Shown here one piece after another: positions 15,768-25,125 of a DNA stretch of 64,000 bases. Origin of the DNA: Bacteroidales bacterium (GTDB lineage: Bacteria > Bacteroidota > Bacteroidia > Bacteroidales > UBA932); NCBI GenBank assembly GCA_017477465.1, contig JAFUVU010000032.1, positions 1 through 64,000 on the forward strand, written 5' to 3'. A model generated the notes under the pieces. That model was not told where the DNA came from, did not search any database, and saw only the letters and a program-made list of their open reading frames with translations. Each line of letters opens with the position of its first letter. The stretch's first letter is position 1. The translations under genes and the position numbers were made by a program.

Positions 15768-15795
15768 GCAGATTCCCGGTCAAGCCGGGAATGAC
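15755..15795 (-). repeat. REP-like element beside tmRNA, one full palindrome A and one partial copy; probable nlpC terminator
   Basis: 15771-15795 is palindrome A with changed but still complementary arms (ATTCCCGG / CCGGGAAT instead of ATTGCCGG / CCGGCAAT); 15755-15769 repeats its first 15 bases. On the minus strand the left arm can pair with either right arm, and the second right arm is followed by C and eight T (15754-15747), i.e. an intrinsic terminator 4 nt after the nlpC stop. Confidence 0.75.
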
Positions 15796-15799
15796 GGGA

Positions 15800-16444
15800 T
15801 TATTCGTCGGGGAGGATGCGACGTGCGCCCATGTAGCGCATCATGAAATAAGGATGAGAGGACGTATCTTCCGTAACTCCTTTGGACACCGAAGCGTGGA
15901 TGAAGGTGAAGGACCCTTTCTCCTCATCTACGGACACGATAATGCCGACGTGGCCGATGTTGCGCACGCTGCCCCTCTTGCCGAAGAAAACCAGGTCTCC
16001 CTTTTGCAGGTCGGAGTAGTTTTCGACTTCCCGCCCTTCGCGGAACTGGGCGCCGCTGAATGCGGTTATCTTGTAACCGAAATGCCTGAACACATAGCTT
16101 GTAAAGCTTGAGCAGTCGAATTGCTTGGGCCCGGAAGCCCCCAGCTTGTAAGGAGTGCCGATAAAGGTGCGGGCATATGCTATCACTTGGTCGGATAGGG
16201 GAATGTCCTTTTCAGTATTCTCCTGTGCCTTAGCTTCCCATTCTTTTGACGGCTGATCGGCGACATTTCTTACTCTGTCGATGGAATCCAGAACTTCCTG
16301 TGCTCGCTGCCTGGACAAAGCGATGGCGGTTGAATCCTCCAGAGGCAACTGTATCGGAGCCTGGGTTTGGGATACGCTGCGGCGGGTTGTTCCGCATGAC
16401 AGGACAGCAAGTAAAGCGAGGCCGTATGACAGGATTCTTCTCAT
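15800..16444 (-). CDS. NlpC/P60-family cell-wall peptidase lipoprotein
   Basis: A 214-aa lipoprotein (lipobox LLAVLSC, Cys17). After an alpha-helical linker the NlpC/P60 papain-like domain covers about residues 85-205, with the catalytic Cys111 in FDCSSF, His165 in GHVGI and a third polar residue His183 in FIHAS. Such enzymes cut gamma-D-Glu-diamino acid bonds in peptidoglycan stem peptides. A TATTTTTG minus-7 box (16453-16460 on the minus strand) lies 8 nt upstream, so the gene has its own promoter although it follows the pilus operon by 42 nt. Terminated by the repeat-derived hairpin at 15755-15795. Confidence 0.9.
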   Translation of the reverse strand: MRRILSYGLALLAVLSCGTTRRSVSQTQAPIQLPLEDSTAIALSRQRAQEVLDSIDRVRNVADQPSKEWEAKAQENTEKDIPLSDQVIAYARTFIGTPYKLGASGPKQFDCSSFTSYVFRHFGYKITAFSGAQFREGREVENYSDLQKGDLVFFGKRGSVRNIGHVGIIVSVDEEKGSFTFIHASVSKGVTEDTSSHPYFMMRYMGARRILPDE

Positions 16445-16452
16445 CGCGTCTG

Positions 16453-16460
16453 CAAAAATA
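16453..16460 (-). promoter_or_regulatory. Minus-7 box of the NlpC/P60 gene
   Basis: TATTTTTG on the minus strand fits TAnnTTTG, 8 nt before the ATG; no clear minus-33 box. Confidence 0.45.
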
Positions 16461-16486
16461 GCAAAAATCCTGCTAAAACCGCCGGA

Positions 16487-19400
16487 TCAGTCATAATCAT
16501 ACTGTGCCGCCTTCATTAATTCCGCCTTCCTGGGGTACCTTCCGACGGCGTCGGCAAATTCTTCGGTGAAAGAAAAAGATGTGGGAATCAAAGGGTAATA
16601 ATCATAAGAGGCCAAGGATGGGGGAGAGCCCAGTGCGCCCAGGTCCGAATCCTGTACGCTGAAACTGACGAAGCGGCCGTAGTAGCCCCCCGCCCTCGAG
16701 ATGGCGGGGTTTTCCTGAAGGTGAGAGCTTCCGGCATAATAACATGTAAGGTCGTTATGATACCAGAAGCGTCCCTTGACGCCGCTTGTTTTAGGATACA
16801 GATAACATTTTACGCCAGGCTTCCCGGCCACGCTACACTCGATGCAGGCGACCACGTCCTCTATCTCCCTTTCGGCACCGGAAGGCGTGCGGATTGTGGC
16901 GGCGTCACCGTTGTAGGTGAATACCGGGATGGAGGTGGACTCCCTCACGGTTTCGAGCGTGAACGCATAATAATCGGTATTTGTGCGCTTGTAATGAAGC
17001 AGAAGAGGGAATGCCCAGTTATAGTCGTATGCCGCATACAGATTAAGCTTGTAATGGTCGGTTATGGTCCTGAATACATGTGTATCAGATGCCGTGCGTG
17101 CGGTGTTGAACGCTTTGAGCGTGGCGACTTCGCCCGAAGGGGTGTTTTCTTCGCAGTAAACGCTTATGACCCGCCTTGTCTTATCCGTGGAGCTGATATG
17201 GAAATATCCGGCCGGTTCCACGGTGAAGACGCAGTCGGCCCCGTCCTGGTTGGTGACGTAATGAAAATCGGTGTAGGTGCCGGCGGCCACCTCGCCGGCA
17301 GGTCCGGAGAATGCTATGTAAGGGGATTCCGGGGTATAGCTGACGTCCTCCCATTTGCTTTTCGTCCCTTTGCGCAGCAAAAGTCCCGGGTAGTAGGGAA
17401 GCTGGACCGCGCTGTCGGTGTAAGATCCATAAACACTTGTAAGATAGTGCGATGGCAGGAGGTAGTATTCCGTCCCCTCGAAGACGGCCGTCCTGACGGG
17501 AGCCCCTTCCAGAAAGAGGGAGGCTTTCGGGCTGTTGAAGTTCAGGTACCAGCCGTCGAAGTCTGCGGGGAAGGAATATCCGCCGCTTAAAGTGGCAGTT
17601 GACGTCCCGCTGATCTTATGGGAGTATATCGGATTGAAAGAGCTGTCCATGGCAAGGTTGATCTGCTCTCCCTGCGTGCCTAAAATGCTTGTGGCCGATG
17701 TCCCCTGAGGACATGCCGGCAAATCCCGGCTTATCTTGAGCATGGGCAGGCAGGCAGGGTGCAAGTCGTAAAAAGCCGACGGCTGGTCGTAGTCTTCTGA
17801 AGGCGAGCCGCGTTCGATTCTGGTGCACTTCGCATGGAGACCCACGCTTATCTGCCCTGTCCATGAAGTTGAGGTGCAGCTGCTCGAAAGCCCGTAACTG
17901 TATTCGTATGGGATTATGTTGTCGAATTCGAACCAAATCCTGAAGTCCGGGCGGGGATCGTCGAAACAATGTATTTTCACGATACAGTGCGCGGGAAGAA
18001 TGCTTCCGGGCGTTCCTGCGGAGGATGCTCCATAATAGAACCTGGTGGGATAAGAACCATTGTCGAACCACCACAGCTTCACATTCGGGGAATATGCGTC
18101 CCCGGCAGAGCTTACGAAACTGATTGCAACCTCGTATTTCGAACTGAATTCGTCACTGAGCTGCCATACGTTTCCAATGCCCTCCCAAAGATAAGGATTC
18201 TCGCTGCTGTCCGGCATGCTGACAGCCTTCATCCAGGCCGATTCCCCGTCGCCGGTATCCACCGGAACGCCGAGCGCCCGTTCGAGTCCCAGCCTTCCCA
18301 GCTGGAAGCCTTTGTAAAATGGAAAGGTGATTTCGACATCGGCCGGGGAGGATATGTCTCCGCTTTTGTCGCTCCCTAAAACCTGGACAGGGCCTTCGGC
18401 GGCGCTTTCAGCAGCGCGGAAACTTGCGGTTCCGAAATATTGAAAATTGGTCATGCGCACACCTGCGGGGCGGTCAAGGTTGCTGAGCGAAGCATCGAAA
18501 TCCACGCTTTCCAATACGAGATCCGAACTTTGGGAATCTTCACGCATTGACCGGAAGACAAGTTCTGTCTCCGCTTCGTCGGGGCTGTAAAGCAGACTGG
18601 TTTCGAAGGGGATGCTTATGCTTTCTCCCGGCATTACCGCCAGGTCGGCGCCTCCGGTCCAGCTGAAGCCGTCGGTAGGCGCTTCCAGGGTAATATTAAT
18701 CTTTTTGTGCCTGTTCCTGATGATGTCGAAGTTGGAACACATGTCGGCTCTTTGTCCGGGGTAAAGCCGATATTTGAATGAGCGTGTTCCGTAACCTGAT
18801 TTAGAGGCTGTTACGCTGAATTCCACATACGAGCAAGCTTCTACCCTCGAGCCTAGCTGGGTCCCGACGGCGTTCCATTTGGAAGCTCCGGAACTTACAT
18901 CGCCCTGGCAGTTTTCCAGGAAATACAGAGTGATGGCCTGCACGCTCTGACTGTCCGCATCCATGGTGTTAAGGCGGGCCAAGTCCTCCGCCGTTGCAAA
19001 GTCTACGGCAGCCAGGTCTTCTGCCGCGGCTTTATATCCGGCGCCGCCTCCGGTATGGAAAAAGGGGACCGCGGTATTGCTTTTCCCCGCTTCCACCCTT
19101 GCCGCCTTCACGCTCCAGCCTTGCGATTCGAAGAGGGAAGTGTTGATTTTCAAGTCATATTTGGCAAACAGGCGCCTGAGAGTGAAGACAATGGGATCGT
19201 CTTGGCTTTCGAGGTATATGTCGCTAAGGGTTCCGGACATGGGCATCCCGAAACTCTCCATCCTCAGCATGGCGTCGGAGTCTGCACAGCGGAAGCGCAT
19301 GCTTTCCAGCTCCTCTTCCCGAAGGTCGGTTCTTTCAAGGAAATCCTTGAGGATGAGTTCGTTGCTTTCGTCGGGGTTGACCACGGTCCAGATATCCATC

Positions 19401-19723
19401 CGCTGCTCCCGGCCGTCGGCGTCAAGCCCGGACGGCAGGAGCCAGTCGAAACTTTTCTGCTCCGTGTACAGGGAAACGGGCGCCCCGTCTCCGCTCAGGC
19501 AAATGGTCTTTGTATTTGAGTCAAAAGCAAAGAGGTAAGCGCAGGTGAAGTTTTCCACGGCCGATGAAACCACGGATTTGGTGCCAGGCGTTTCCTCGCA
19601 AAGGACAATGCGGACCCTGGCTTCTCCCGGGCTGGAAGAATGTTCTTGGACGGAGGGCTTTTCCTCCTGGATGCAAGCTATGGCCAAAAAAACGGACAGA
19701 GTTGGAACAAACAATTTTTTCAT
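16487..19723 (-). CDS. Large fimbria-associated lipoprotein (DUF4906-like), putative tip/adhesin
   Basis: About 1078 aa, last gene of the pilus operon. The signal peptide with lipobox (FLAIACIQ) is followed by a fimbrillin-like N-terminal half (RVRIVLCEETPGTKSVVSS, CAYLFAFDSNTKTICLSG, VFTLRRLFAKYDLKINTS) and a long beta-rich C-terminal part ending in YYPLIPTSFSFTEEF. In Bacteroides and Porphyromonas pilus loci a protein of this size and position is the tip or accessory component. The frame opens at 19735, but the ATG at 19723 (MKKLFVPT) gives a better signal peptide. It starts 16 nt after the preceding gene. Assignment to DUF4906 is by resemblance only. Confidence 0.65.
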   Translation of the reverse strand: MKKLFVPTLSVFLAIACIQEEKPSVQEHSSSPGEARVRIVLCEETPGTKSVVSSAVENFTCAYLFAFDSNTKTICLSGDGAPVSLYTEQKSFDWLLPSGLDADGREQRMDIWTVVNPDESNELILKDFLERTDLREEELESMRFRCADSDAMLRMESFGMPMSGTLSDIYLESQDDPIVFTLRRLFAKYDLKINTSLFESQGWSVKAARVEAGKSNTAVPFFHTGGGAGYKAAAEDLAAVDFATAEDLARLNTMDADSQSVQAITLYFLENCQGDVSSGASKWNAVGTQLGSRVEACSYVEFSVTASKSGYGTRSFKYRLYPGQRADMCSNFDIIRNRHKKINITLEAPTDGFSWTGGADLAVMPGESISIPFETSLLYSPDEAETELVFRSMREDSQSSDLVLESVDFDASLSNLDRPAGVRMTNFQYFGTASFRAAESAAEGPVQVLGSDKSGDISSPADVEITFPFYKGFQLGRLGLERALGVPVDTGDGESAWMKAVSMPDSSENPYLWEGIGNVWQLSDEFSSKYEVAISFVSSAGDAYSPNVKLWWFDNGSYPTRFYYGASSAGTPGSILPAHCIVKIHCFDDPRPDFRIWFEFDNIIPYEYSYGLSSSCTSTSWTGQISVGLHAKCTRIERGSPSEDYDQPSAFYDLHPACLPMLKISRDLPACPQGTSATSILGTQGEQINLAMDSSFNPIYSHKISGTSTATLSGGYSFPADFDGWYLNFNSPKASLFLEGAPVRTAVFEGTEYYLLPSHYLTSVYGSYTDSAVQLPYYPGLLLRKGTKSKWEDVSYTPESPYIAFSGPAGEVAAGTYTDFHYVTNQDGADCVFTVEPAGYFHISSTDKTRRVISVYCEENTPSGEVATLKAFNTARTASDTHVFRTITDHYKLNLYAAYDYNWAFPLLLHYKRTNTDYYAFTLETVRESTSIPVFTYNGDAATIRTPSGAEREIEDVVACIECSVAGKPGVKCYLYPKTSGVKGRFWYHNDLTCYYAGSSHLQENPAISRAGGYYGRFVSFSVQDSDLGALGSPPSLASYDYYPLIPTSFSFTEEFADAVGRYPRKAELMKAAQYDYD

Positions 19724-19739
19724 GGTGGGTATCAATTGT

Positions 19740-21107
19740 TTACAATTCTATTTCGGGATCATCTTCCCAATCGTCCGACCAGGTGATGACGGAAATCGGG
19801 ACACTGGCGGAGAGGGTGGGGCCACCTTCGGGAGAGTAAGCTGCGCTGATTACGGCCGGCCCGGGCCTCAGTCCGCTCACCAGGCCCGACAGGCTTACGG
19901 CCGCATTGCCTTCGGGGGAGGATGCTGCGCTCCATAGCGCCGATGCCGTAACGTCCCGTGTGTCGCTGAGGATACCGTCGGCAAAAGTTCTGAGGACGGC
20001 TTTCAGCTGATGGCTCCCGCCAACCGCAATTTTAAGTCCGACTGCAGGCGTTCCGCCGGACTTGGTGACTTCCAGCGTATATGTTATTACAGGGGCGGCG
20101 GTGCTGTCTATGGCTTCAGGGTCCGACGCCCCGCGGCCCGTAATGAGTATGTCGCCGGCGGAATAAATTACGTTGCGCGCCATGGGCGGCAGGGTGACGG
20201 TATAATAGCCGATTGTGCCTTCAATCTCGCCGGCTATGACCAATCGGGTGCGGCGGCTGCTCCAGGGAAATATTTCCCTGCTGTCAAGGCCCGGAGGAAT
20301 GGGATTGGGAAAGGCGTAAAATACATGTTCCTCAGTGTATGAGCCTCCGTCGGCTATCGGAATATCGAGTTCGCTGTCTCCGAGGAGCATGTCAAGTTCG
20401 GAAATTGCGGTCTCTCCCCGGTGCCAGCCCATGGTGTTATACCAGGCGTTTCTGTCCGAAGACAAATCGGCATAGCTGTAGTCGTGTCCATAACAGCTTG
20501 TGCGATAGGCGTTTGTGATGAAGATTCCCCTAAGCAGCAGAGTTTTTCCCGCAAGGTCGGCCCGGGATGAGAAATCTACTGATATTTTCCTTACCTCTAT
20601 CCTTGAGACCAGCCTGGTGACGGAGACCGTTTTTTCGGCGGCGGGCTCTCCCGGCCCGCTGGAGTGGGGGATGAATGTTTCTTCCCCATACATCATCAGC
20701 TGCCCGGGCGCATTGTCCGACAGAAGAGCTGTTTTCCCGGACAGTTCTCCGGCCCCTCGGATGTCATTGTGGTTCAGTGTCCCGGGGCCGCTTTCGGGGT
20801 AATTGGCAACGGCGGCAATCCTGTATGGCATGTCGGCCTTAAGGTGCAGGACAAGGCCGTCTCCCCGGGAACTTGAGCCGGAGGCCTTTGACCCGTCAGC
20901 CCCGAAGGCGAATACCGTCCATCGGGCTATGCGGCTTTCGCCTTGGGCGTCAGGGAGGACGGTTTTGGTATTGCACCCTGCCGAAAACAGCACTGGAACC
21001 AGGTCCTCTTTTTCGGGCTCCCGGAAAGGAAGGGGCTTTGCGCACGCGCCGGCAAGTATCGTTAAAAGCGATCCGGCGAGAAGTTTAATCTTAAGCTGTA
21101 TAGTCAT
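19740..21107 (-). CDS. Fimbrial accessory lipoprotein with C-terminal Ig-like (Big_2-type) domain
   Basis: 455 aa from the ATG at 21107 (MTIQLKIKLLAGSLLTILAG, lipid Cys after AGA). The N-terminal part has the fimbrillin-type pattern (VLFSAGCNTKTVLPDAQGES, WTVFAFGADG, LHLKADMPYRIAAVANYPES, RLVSRIEVRKISVDF). Residues about 350-450 resemble a bacterial Ig-like domain (VGGSHQLKAVL, ASALWSAASSPEGNAAVSLS, GLRPGPAVISAAY). The open frame extends upstream to 21191 but overlaps the FimB/Mfa2 gene; the ATG at 21107 lies 4 nt after that stop. Likely an accessory subunit of the FimC/Mfa3 class. Confidence 0.65.
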   Translation of the reverse strand: MTIQLKIKLLAGSLLTILAGACAKPLPFREPEKEDLVPVLFSAGCNTKTVLPDAQGESRIARWTVFAFGADGSKASGSSSRGDGLVLHLKADMPYRIAAVANYPESGPGTLNHNDIRGAGELSGKTALLSDNAPGQLMMYGEETFIPHSSGPGEPAAEKTVSVTRLVSRIEVRKISVDFSSRADLAGKTLLLRGIFITNAYRTSCYGHDYSYADLSSDRNAWYNTMGWHRGETAISELDMLLGDSELDIPIADGGSYTEEHVFYAFPNPIPPGLDSREIFPWSSRRTRLVIAGEIEGTIGYYTVTLPPMARNVIYSAGDILITGRGASDPEAIDSTAAPVITYTLEVTKSGGTPAVGLKIAVGGSHQLKAVLRTFADGILSDTRDVTASALWSAASSPEGNAAVSLSGLVSGLRPGPAVISAAYSPEGGPTLSASVPISVITWSDDWEDDPEIEL

Positions 21108-21111
21108 GAGG

Positions 21112-21948
21112 TCAGAATTCATATTGGATATCGGACTTGTCCCAGGGGTCGATGCGGACCGAAACAGCGGTCTCCCTGTAGTCAATCTCAATGTAGATGT
21201 CCGGAAGGTTTTCTTCTTCCCAGCTTATGCCGCCGTTTTCTTCCAGGACGGCCCACAAGTCAAATGTGTCAAGATGTCCTTCCCGCTGATATATTCCGGG
21301 CCGACCATACAGTTCCAGGGTGAGATTCCTGTCGGACAGCCTTGGAAGATTGAAACGGAACAGGCCCGGTTTTTCCTCCGGGGGCCTGTACTGGAAAGCG
21401 CCCTTGACAGCCTGGCCCGTAAGCGCGTCAAAGCCGGAAGTGTTGGTTTTTACGACAATGTCGAAGGGAAAGCGGCCTCCTGTTTCGCGGAAAGATTCAA
21501 TTCCGGTAAACTGCACGCTTACCTTTGCGTGCTCCTTGGTGAACCGTACCGGGACGGTGAAGGATTCCGGCTCGACCCGGGCCATGTAGGAAAAGCGGAA
21601 CACCGGGCAGAACTGCTCGCCGAAGGGTGCGGTCAGAGTTGTCCCTCCCTGCCTGAGGGAAGAGCTGAATCCAAGCAGTCCGAAGCCTTCCACGGCATCC
21701 GTGCGGCGGATATCCAGATAGAATGACTTGTCGCAGATCGCACTCATGGAGGTTGTGTCCGAGCTCATCGGCTCGCCGTCCGGATAGCGGAACAGTCCGA
21801 CGCAGACGCTTTCATAGCTGCCGAAGTCATCCTTGTTTCCAACATCGAAGAAGAGAAAACTGGGACAGTCGTTCCGGTCCTCAAGGACGATGCTCCTGCA
21901 GGAAATCAGGGCCAGCAATGCAAAGCTTATGGCTGTAAGTCTTTTCAT
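21112..21948 (-). CDS. FimB/Mfa2-family fimbrial anchor lipoprotein
   Basis: 278 aa from the ATG at 21948 (MKRLTAISFALLALISC lipobox). The mature start RSIVLEDRNDCPSFLFFDV carries the DRxxCPxxL signature of the FimB/Mfa2 (DUF1812) family, which anchors type V pili in the outer membrane and limits their length. The C-terminus ends in a strand (VSVRIDPWDKSDIQYEF) of the kind used in donor-strand assembly. It follows the fimbrillin gene by 50 nt in the same operon. The frame is open to 22038, but that start would overlap the fimbrillin gene and bury the signal peptide. Confidence 0.85.
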   Translation of the reverse strand: MKRLTAISFALLALISCRSIVLEDRNDCPSFLFFDVGNKDDFGSYESVCVGLFRYPDGEPMSSDTTSMSAICDKSFYLDIRRTDAVEGFGLLGFSSSLRQGGTTLTAPFGEQFCPVFRFSYMARVEPESFTVPVRFTKEHAKVSVQFTGIESFRETGGRFPFDIVVKTNTSGFDALTGQAVKGAFQYRPPEEKPGLFRFNLPRLSDRNLTLELYGRPGIYQREGHLDTFDLWAVLEENGGISWEEENLPDIYIEIDYRETAVSVRIDPWDKSDIQYEF

Positions 21949-21998
21949 GGCCGATGGGAAAAAGACGGGAGAAGCGGGAAACGCCCCTCCCGCCGCGT

Positions 21999-23117
21999 TT
22001 ACATTTCGTAGGAAAGGGATACTACGTTCGGATTCCAAGGATCGACAGTGATGACAGGCTTTATCAGGCCGGCAAGCGTTTTTTCATCGCTGTTGTCGTC
22101 CTTTTTGCCCAGCATGCTGATATTGATATTGCTTATCTTGTAGATGTAGTTGGCCTGCAGGACAGGGAGGTCGAAGGTGTAGTAGGTGTCTTCGTCCACC
22201 GCCGGAGTGAATTCACCTGCATTTACCCTGACATGCGCCTTTATGACCAGGCGGGTTTTGCGCGGACTGAAGCTGTTGCTGTCGCTGTCTCCGCCGGTGT
22301 TGTTAGGATATACGAACAGGTCGCGCGCGACGGCGCTTTCAGCCCCGTTTGTGTCGCAGGATTGGGAGAAGGTGTCGTAAGTCACTGCCGGAGGGTTGCT
22401 TTCTTTCGTCATTTTATTATACCAGTATCCGGCGTTCGCAAGGTCGGTATCGCTCAGAGAAATAGGCTGCCCGCCTGCCGTCTGTACGCCGATGGGCGAC
22501 TTGCCCACGACATTTTTGGCATAAATCTCCTGGATGGTGAAACTGCCGTTTTCCAGCATGGTGCCTTTGAAGTTTACGCATATTTTATCAAGCTGAATCA
22601 TCGAAACCAGACGTTTGACATGGATGCCGATTTCTTCGGCTGCGGCGCCCGAGTTCTTGTTTTTGTCATATTCAGCAACGCTATGGGTGATTTTTCCCGA
22701 CATGACCATTGATTCGGGAGTGTTTTCGCCGAGATCCGACAGGTGGCTTTCCAATGCGGCCAGGGATGTTTCCGTAAGACGCGGAGAATTGACAATCGCG
22801 TAAATTGTCTTGCTTCCCGTACGCGTTGTGAAACTTGTGGAGTAAGTGCCGGTATCATTGTAGCTTTCCGGTTTTTCATATCGGTCCGTCTCCTTTATTC
22901 CCTGTTCGTTGAATACCAGAATCTGTACCGTGTTGATACGTGAATCTTTCTTTGCCGCATCGGCAACTTTTGTTACCGGATCGCTGCTGATTTGCAGGCT
23001 TACCAGGCCCGTTGGGCCTTCAGGGAGGGAAGCGGCGCCGGAAGGGGCGTTGCTTTTGTTGCAGGCAAGGGCTCCGAAAAGGCCTGCCGCCATCAGGATT
23101 AAAAACTGTTTTTTCAT
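21999..23117 (-). CDS. Mfa1/FimA-type major fimbrillin precursor
   Basis: A 372-aa lipoprotein precursor (MKKQFLILMAAGLFGALAC). The N-terminal lobe has the fimbrillin core VSLQISSDPVTKVADAAKK, IQVLVFN-like strand (NTVQILVFNEQGIKETDRYE) and YAIVNSP; IGIHVKRLVSMIQLDKICV is the characteristic inter-lobe segment; the C-terminus ends VITVDPWNPNVVSLSYEM, a strand suited to donor-strand exchange. In Porphyromonas such proteins are lipidated, cleaved by an arginine-specific protease on the surface, and polymerise. Placement between the OmpA-like gene and FimB/Mfa2 supports the shaft role. Confidence 0.85.
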   Translation of the reverse strand: MKKQFLILMAAGLFGALACNKSNAPSGAASLPEGPTGLVSLQISSDPVTKVADAAKKDSRINTVQILVFNEQGIKETDRYEKPESYNDTGTYSTSFTTRTGSKTIYAIVNSPRLTETSLAALESHLSDLGENTPESMVMSGKITHSVAEYDKNKNSGAAAEEIGIHVKRLVSMIQLDKICVNFKGTMLENGSFTIQEIYAKNVVGKSPIGVQTAGGQPISLSDTDLANAGYWYNKMTKESNPPAVTYDTFSQSCDTNGAESAVARDLFVYPNNTGGDSDSNSFSPRKTRLVIKAHVRVNAGEFTPAVDEDTYYTFDLPVLQANYIYKISNINISMLGKKDDNSDEKTLAGLIKPVITVDPWNPNVVSLSYEM

Positions 23118-23144
23118 AAAAAATATGGATTAAAAGGGTTGAGT

Positions 23145-25118
23145 TCAATAATTTGTATCATCGTCCCTGTTAAGCGAGTAGCGCTCTTTAAGGACGTATA
23201 TCTCGGGATCGAGGTTGCCTCTGAACACCAGCGAAGGATCGTCCCTGCAGGCTTGCATATAGCATTGTACGGCGCTCCGGTCATCATCGGCCCTTGCGTA
23301 AAGCAAAGCCAGCATGTAATTGACTTGAGGGGTTCGCGGAAGCTCCTTCAGAATGGCCATTGCCGATGCGTTGTAATCCAACGAGACGTATGCGATTGCG
23401 GTATTGAAGTCACGGTATTCCCTAAGCACTTCCAGCGCCTTCTTGTACTCCCGCTCACGCAGGTATCGGACTCCTCGCCGATATACGGTGTCCGGCTCGG
23501 TGGTCATCATGGTATCCTTTATCATGCCTTTCCTGTGGAGGAAGAAATCAAACTTGACCGTCCGGAGCCTCGGATATAGCTGTTCGCGGAGGTGCCTGTA
23601 GAATGGCTCCGACTGCATCTGCTTTTCCCGGATGTCGGGATCTTCAATGTCGAGATAACGTATGTATGTGCGTTTGTCGGCAGGGGAGAGCAGGGTGTCT
23701 TCGTCAACAAGGACTGATAGCATCGGCCAGTTTTCGCCGTTTGAGCGGGAACGGAAAGAGATGCTGCCTTGAGGGACCTCTGACATGCTTTCCCTGCCAT
23801 CTGACAGGGACAGAGAAAAACTGTTGCGCCTGACGGAGTCCTGATATGAGCGGATGAAAGAATCGAAGTGCCGGGCGACTGAAGCGGCACGCTGGGTGGC
23901 AAGCGCACCGTTGGACCGTACGCTTCCTTCAGGTGACGCCGATGCCGCTATGACAATCGAGTCAATGTCAAATGTCTCATTGCCAAGTAGTTCCAGTATA
24001 TTTCCTCGGATGCGCCCCATTTCTTCCCGGTTATGGCCGAGATCAAGGTCGATGTCCCATTTCCCCGAGCGGAAATCCACATAGCAGGCTGTGTTGGCCG
24101 ACGCCCGTCGCTCCGTTATGCGGGAAATATAGCGTTCTGTGCCATCGGCAAAAGATGATAGCGAGCTGATATAGAAGGTGAGGGGCTCGGTCCTGGGCAT
24201 GGAGTAGAGAAGGCGGTCCTGCTCGTAGATTTCGCCTGAAAGGACTACATCCACCTTTCTCAGCTTCGGCATGGTCTGAAGGCTTTGTACGTATTGGTAA
24301 ACGAAGTCTCCGTCGGCATTTCTGAGCACGGTGTCCAGCCTCACTCCATTTGTGGTGATGGGGGCTTTTACGTATTTGGCAAAAACCTGCCCGCGCTCTC
24401 TCCATTTGCGCTCGTGCCGCCTTTTGAGGGCAAACAGCGTATAGTGCTTTATCGCCTCGGCTTCAGTGGGGCCGAACATGGAGTGGAATTCCTCCTGGGC
24501 GACCATTGACGAGTCGTTGCGGAAGCGGTAGAGTTCGGGCATGTTCCGTGCTATCCAGATATGCAGGTTCCTCCAGTCGACAAAACGCGTACTGTCCGTT
24601 ATGATTGAGCGTAAATACCTGTCGTACAGCTCATAACCTCGCAGTTGGGCTTTCCTGTAGCCGGCGCCTGTTATGATGATGCTTTCCAGGCGGAGCGAAT
24701 CTTCCAGCACGAACATGTCTGGATGAAAGCGGAGCTGCCAGCGGCTGTCCTGCAGCGAGGACGGAACCACAATCTCAAAGCGGATGTCAACCTTGCCGTT
24801 TCTTTCTGCCACATTCCTGAACCTGGCCGTGATGACGGCCGCGTCTATTATATCAGTCGCTACCATTTCGCCTGTGGCTTCATCCTTTACGGCTTTCATG
24901 ATGAGGACCTTGTTCCCATCCTCGTCCCTGACTGTCAAGGTGTCGCGCCTGCCGGTCCTTATGGTCTTGCGCTCCTCCAGGATTTCGTTCCGGGAGAGGG
25001 CCAGCGTGGCTTTCATCTCCTTCTTTCTTATCTGGCTGAGCTTTGTCGGTGCGGAGCAGGCGATCACCATGAGAAACAGGGTGAGGATGAGCTTTGTTTT
25101 ATGAAAGGCAGTTCGCAT
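23145..25118 (-). CDS. Pilus-locus outer-membrane protein with OmpA-like and TPR regions (DUF3868-like)
   Basis: A 657-aa lipoprotein (lipobox FLMVIAC). The N-terminal ~330 residues are strand-rich and fit DUF3868 (VRDEDGNKVLIMKAVKDEATG, EIVVPSSLQDSRWQL). An OmpA-C-like peptidoglycan-binding segment follows (IDSIVIAASASPEGSVRSNG, LATQRAASVARHF), and the C-terminus has TPR-like helices (YLREREYKKALEVLREYRD, VNYMLALLYARADDDRSAVQ). Genes of this type precede fimbrillins in Bacteroides pilus operons, together with a DUF3575 protein; both may form or stabilise an outer-membrane platform. Function is not established. Confidence 0.72.
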   Translation of the reverse strand: MRTAFHKTKLILTLFLMVIACSAPTKLSQIRKKEMKATLALSRNEILEERKTIRTGRRDTLTVRDEDGNKVLIMKAVKDEATGEMVATDIIDAAVITARFRNVAERNGKVDIRFEIVVPSSLQDSRWQLRFHPDMFVLEDSLRLESIIITGAGYRKAQLRGYELYDRYLRSIITDSTRFVDWRNLHIWIARNMPELYRFRNDSSMVAQEEFHSMFGPTEAEAIKHYTLFALKRRHERKWRERGQVFAKYVKAPITTNGVRLDTVLRNADGDFVYQYVQSLQTMPKLRKVDVVLSGEIYEQDRLLYSMPRTEPLTFYISSLSSFADGTERYISRITERRASANTACYVDFRSGKWDIDLDLGHNREEMGRIRGNILELLGNETFDIDSIVIAASASPEGSVRSNGALATQRAASVARHFDSFIRSYQDSVRRNSFSLSLSDGRESMSEVPQGSISFRSRSNGENWPMLSVLVDEDTLLSPADKRTYIRYLDIEDPDIREKQMQSEPFYRHLREQLYPRLRTVKFDFFLHRKGMIKDTMMTTEPDTVYRRGVRYLREREYKKALEVLREYRDFNTAIAYVSLDYNASAMAILKELPRTPQVNYMLALLYARADDDRSAVQCYMQACRDDPSLVFRGNLDPEIYVLKERYSLNRDDDTNY

Positions 25119-25125
25119 GAAAGGT

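Noticed and set aside
6239-15795. CRISPR array suggested by repeated palindromes
   Set aside because: Copies are thousands of bases apart, have no regular spacers, and most lie inside genes; they fit REP-like elements.
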